Source: JANJUO01 sp942492935 | Lineage (GTDB): Bacteria > Bacteroidota > Ignavibacteria > Kapaibacteriales > UBA2268 | Reading direction: 5' to 3' | NCBI GenBank assembly: GCA_942492935.1 | Contig: OW818654.1 | Location: forward strand, 1,302,001 to 1,366,000 | Length of the DNA stretch: 64,000 bases | Part shown: positions 61,979 through 64,000 of the stretch, in pieces | Layout: the number at the start of each line of letters is the position of its first letter | Position numbering within the stretch: position 1 is the first letter of the stretch | Translations under genes and position numbers: made by a program | Notes under the pieces: generated by a model | The model's database searches: none | Seen by the model: only the letters and a program-made list of their open reading frames with translations | What the model was told of the DNA's origin: nothing

Positions 61979-64000
61979 ATGAAACCAGTAAAATTTTTTT
62001 TAATTCTTATTATTAGCTCACTTGTATTGAGTGCTGCAGTTTTGTTGTATGTAAATTGGATTACAAGTTGGGGTATGCCTTCTTTGGAGCAATTAGAAAA
62101 TCCTCCACAAAGTCTTGCCACACAAATTTACAGTTCAGATGGCAAATTACTTGATTACCTTTATTATGAACGAAGAGTGAGCCTACCTTATGATTCAATT
62201 CCTAAGGACTTTGTGAATGCACTTGTTGCAACTGAAGATAAACGATTTTGGGAACATTGGGGTGTTCATCTTGGCAGAGTTTTCAATGCTGCATTTAAAA
62301 ATATCTTTATGGGCGATAGAGAAGGAGCTTCCACAATTACAATGCAATTAGCAAGAAATATTTTTCAATTCAGAGAAAATTCTATGGAGAGAAAAATTAG
62401 AGAAGCTATAGTTGCAATGCAAATTGAAAAGACTTATACTAAAAAAGAAATTATCGAAATGTACACAAATACAGTAAATTTCGGCAGAAGTGCTTATGGG
62501 ATTCAAGTAGCTTCACAAGTTTATTTTGACAAGCATCCTGTTGAACTTACTACTTCAGAATGTGCTTTGCTTGTTGCTATGTTGAAAGCACCTTCTAATT
62601 ATAATCCTGTTACAAAATACAGTAAAGCTCTCATAAGGCGAAATTTAGTTTTGGAATTGATGAAAGAGCAAGAATTTTTGACAGAGTCTGAATTTTATAA
62701 AGCAGTCAAAGACCCGATTATTGTTTTTAAATCAGATAAAAAATCAAAAAAAGTACGTAGAACTTGGGGTAGCGAACTTGCACCACATTTTGTTGAAATG
62801 ATTCGTCAAGATTTAGGAAAGAGTAATGAAATTGAAGGAATGGATTTATATCGTGATGGATTGATAATTCATACAACCTTAAATTCAAAAGTTCAAGAAT
62901 ATGCCAATCAAGCAGTATCCGAACATTTAAGTACTTACCAACAATCAATTGATAGAACTTGGAATTGGAATCGAAAACCTGAAATATTAAATCAAATTTT
63001 GAATAAAGCAATTGCTGATAGACCAGATTATAGAGCCGCTGATAAATTAAGAAGAATTGAAATTTCTAATTTATTAAAAAAAGATAAAAAATTCGTTGAT
63101 TCTGTAAAAAATGCTGCTACTACTGTTCAAGTAGGACTTATTATGATTGAGCCGGCAACAGGTGCAATTGTTGCAATGGTTGGCTCTTCTCCAAAATTTA
63201 TGGCTGAGCATCCAGATGCAAAGCACTCATTAAATCACGCTACACAAATCAAAAGACAGCCAGGTAGTGCTTTTAAACCATTTGTTTATACTTGTGCTTT
63301 AGAAAATGGTTACCACCCTGAAACAATGGTAGAATGTGGACCTTTTTCATATACATTACCATCAGGTGAAGTTTGGTCGCCAAGTGGTTCAGGAAGTTGT
63401 GGTGCAGGTGAAAAAACATCATTATCACAAGCATTAAAAATGTCAATAAATACAGTTGCTGCAAGATTAGTTACAAGTATTACAAGTCCTACAGAAGTAA
63501 TTTCAAAAGCAAGAAAAATGGGTATCTCGTCTCCTCTTTCTTCAGTTCCAGCTATATCACTTGGAGCTGGTGGAGATGTTTCACCATTAGAAATTACATC
63601 AGCTTATGGAGCATTTGCTTATAATGGAATACATATTCATCACTATTATTTTAATAGAATTGAAGACCATCAGGGAAATTTAATTAAGGAAAAGAGAATT
63701 TCTTATAATGTTTCTCAAGCAATGACTCCAGAAATTGCAACACAAATGACTGTAATGTTGCAGGGAGTGGTTGATGGTGGAACGGCTTGGCGTGGTGTTA
63801 GACAGAATTTCCCAAATATTGATGCAGCAGGTAAAACAGGAACGACTAATTCCGCGGCTGATGCATGGTTTATCGGTTATACTCCACAGCTTGTCTGTGG
63901 AATTTGGATGGGCTTTGATGACAAGCGAATTACTTTTGATAATCTTGATGCTGAAGGTTATGGTGGCAAAGCTGCAGCACCAATATTTGGTAAACTTATG
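61979..64000 (+). CDS. Penicillin-binding protein 1A (3'-partial)
   Basis: The frame opens at ATG 61979 and is still open at the end of the window (674 codons seen). An N-terminal anchor (FFLILIISSLVLSAAVLLYV) is followed by a GT51 glycosyltransferase domain with ATEDKRFWEHWGVHLGR, STITMQLARNIF and the conserved EKTYTKKEIIEMYTNTVNFG. The transpeptidase domain has SxxK in KRQPGSAFKPF, SxN in KMSINTVAARL and KTG in AAGKTGTTNSAADAWFIGYT. It polymerises and cross-links peptidoglycan in the periplasm. It follows the PorE-like lipoprotein gene with a 2-bp gap. The stop lies beyond base 64000. Confidence 0.95.
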   Translation, partial: MKPVKFFLILIISSLVLSAAVLLYVNWITSWGMPSLEQLENPPQSLATQIYSSDGKLLDYLYYERRVSLPYDSIPKDFVNALVATEDKRFWEHWGVHLGRVFNAAFKNIFMGDREGASTITMQLARNIFQFRENSMERKIREAIVAMQIEKTYTKKEIIEMYTNTVNFGRSAYGIQVASQVYFDKHPVELTTSECALLVAMLKAPSNYNPVTKYSKALIRRNLVLELMKEQEFLTESEFYKAVKDPIIVFKSDKKSKKVRRTWGSELAPHFVEMIRQDLGKSNEIEGMDLYRDGLIIHTTLNSKVQEYANQAVSEHLSTYQQSIDRTWNWNRKPEILNQILNKAIADRPDYRAADKLRRIEISNLLKKDKKFVDSVKNAATTVQVGLIMIEPATGAIVAMVGSSPKFMAEHPDAKHSLNHATQIKRQPGSAFKPFVYTCALENGYHPETMVECGPFSYTLPSGEVWSPSGSGSCGAGEKTSLSQALKMSINTVAARLVTSITSPTEVISKARKMGISSPLSSVPAISLGAGGDVSPLEITSAYGAFAYNGIHIHHYYFNRIEDHQGNLIKEKRISYNVSQAMTPEIATQMTVMLQGVVDGGTAWRGVRQNFPNIDAAGKTGTTNSAADAWFIGYTPQLVCGIWMGFDDKRITFDNLDAEGYGGKAAAPIFGKLM

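Overview
The window is AT-rich with long, mostly intact genes and reads as a chromosome segment of a Gram-negative bacterium of the Bacteroidota/Chlorobiota (FCB) group. The evidence is: several secreted proteins ending in type IX secretion (T9SS)-like C-terminal sorting domains (2894-4357, 24651-26969, 30523-31896, 47092-49041), PD40/OmpA envelope proteins, a three-subunit type B succinate dehydrogenase/fumarate reductase, and some gene starts preceded by the Bacteroidota -7 promoter element TAnnTTTG. An Ignavibacteria/Kapabacteria-like member is my best guess. This comes from gene content and style, not from a marker phylogeny.

Layout. 0-2.5 kb: end of a DNA adenine methyltransferase, a CoA-pyrophosphatase-type Nudix hydrolase and engB. 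2.9-5.6 kb: a sorted secreted protein, an orphan membrane-anchored protein and a mazEF-type toxin-antitoxin pair. 5.7-9.1 kb: sdhCAB with a clear terminator. 9.1-10.4 kb: repeat-rich DNA and a small lipoprotein gene with a frame break on an A AAA AAG heptamer. 10.4-14.9 kb: a five-gene operon (MerR-type regulator, octaheme cytochrome c of the tetrathionate reductase family, membrane cytochrome b, two YeeE/YedE half-transporters), probably a respiratory sulfur-oxyanion module. 15-22 kb: an accessory stretch with composite repeats, a lipocalin-like lipoprotein, a complete IS4-family element with 10-bp target duplications sitting in a terminator-like hairpin, a HinP1I-like restriction enzyme paired with a beta-class amino-methyltransferase, a pRiA4b-ORF3-like zinc protein, a decayed toxin-antitoxin pair, and a small tmRNA gene on the minus strand (tag AENNYALAA). 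22.5-32 kb: large secreted proteins (VWA plus sulfatase-modifying-factor domains; ASH/cohesin-like domains; BNR repeats) and miaB. 32-46 kb: ispF, an NtrB/NtrC-like pair, a HEAT-repeat protein, a chemotaxis cluster cheR-cheY-cheY-cheZ-like-cheA-cheB, a PAS histidine kinase and murQ. 46.5-64 kb: a STAS protein, a sorted esterase, a processive glycosyltransferase, a beta-barrel protein, a TPR protein, three PD40 proteins (two with OmpA domains, one PorE-like), a Wzx-like flippase, aat and the start of a PBP1A gene that runs off the window.

The most unusual items are the CheZ-like protein carrying five spaced DDIDALF motifs that resemble the CheY-binding peptide of FliM; the compact tmRNA, about 225 nt by my reading, with little room for pseudoknots 2-4; the octaheme cytochrome/YeeE operon with a cysteine-rich MerR regulator and a candidate operator overlapping its promoter; the restriction enzyme whose partner methyltransferase is of an unexpected class; the IS insertion in a hairpin loop; and modular intergenic repeats in which the central hairpin differs between copies. 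No rRNA, tRNA, CRISPR array or phage structural gene was recognised.
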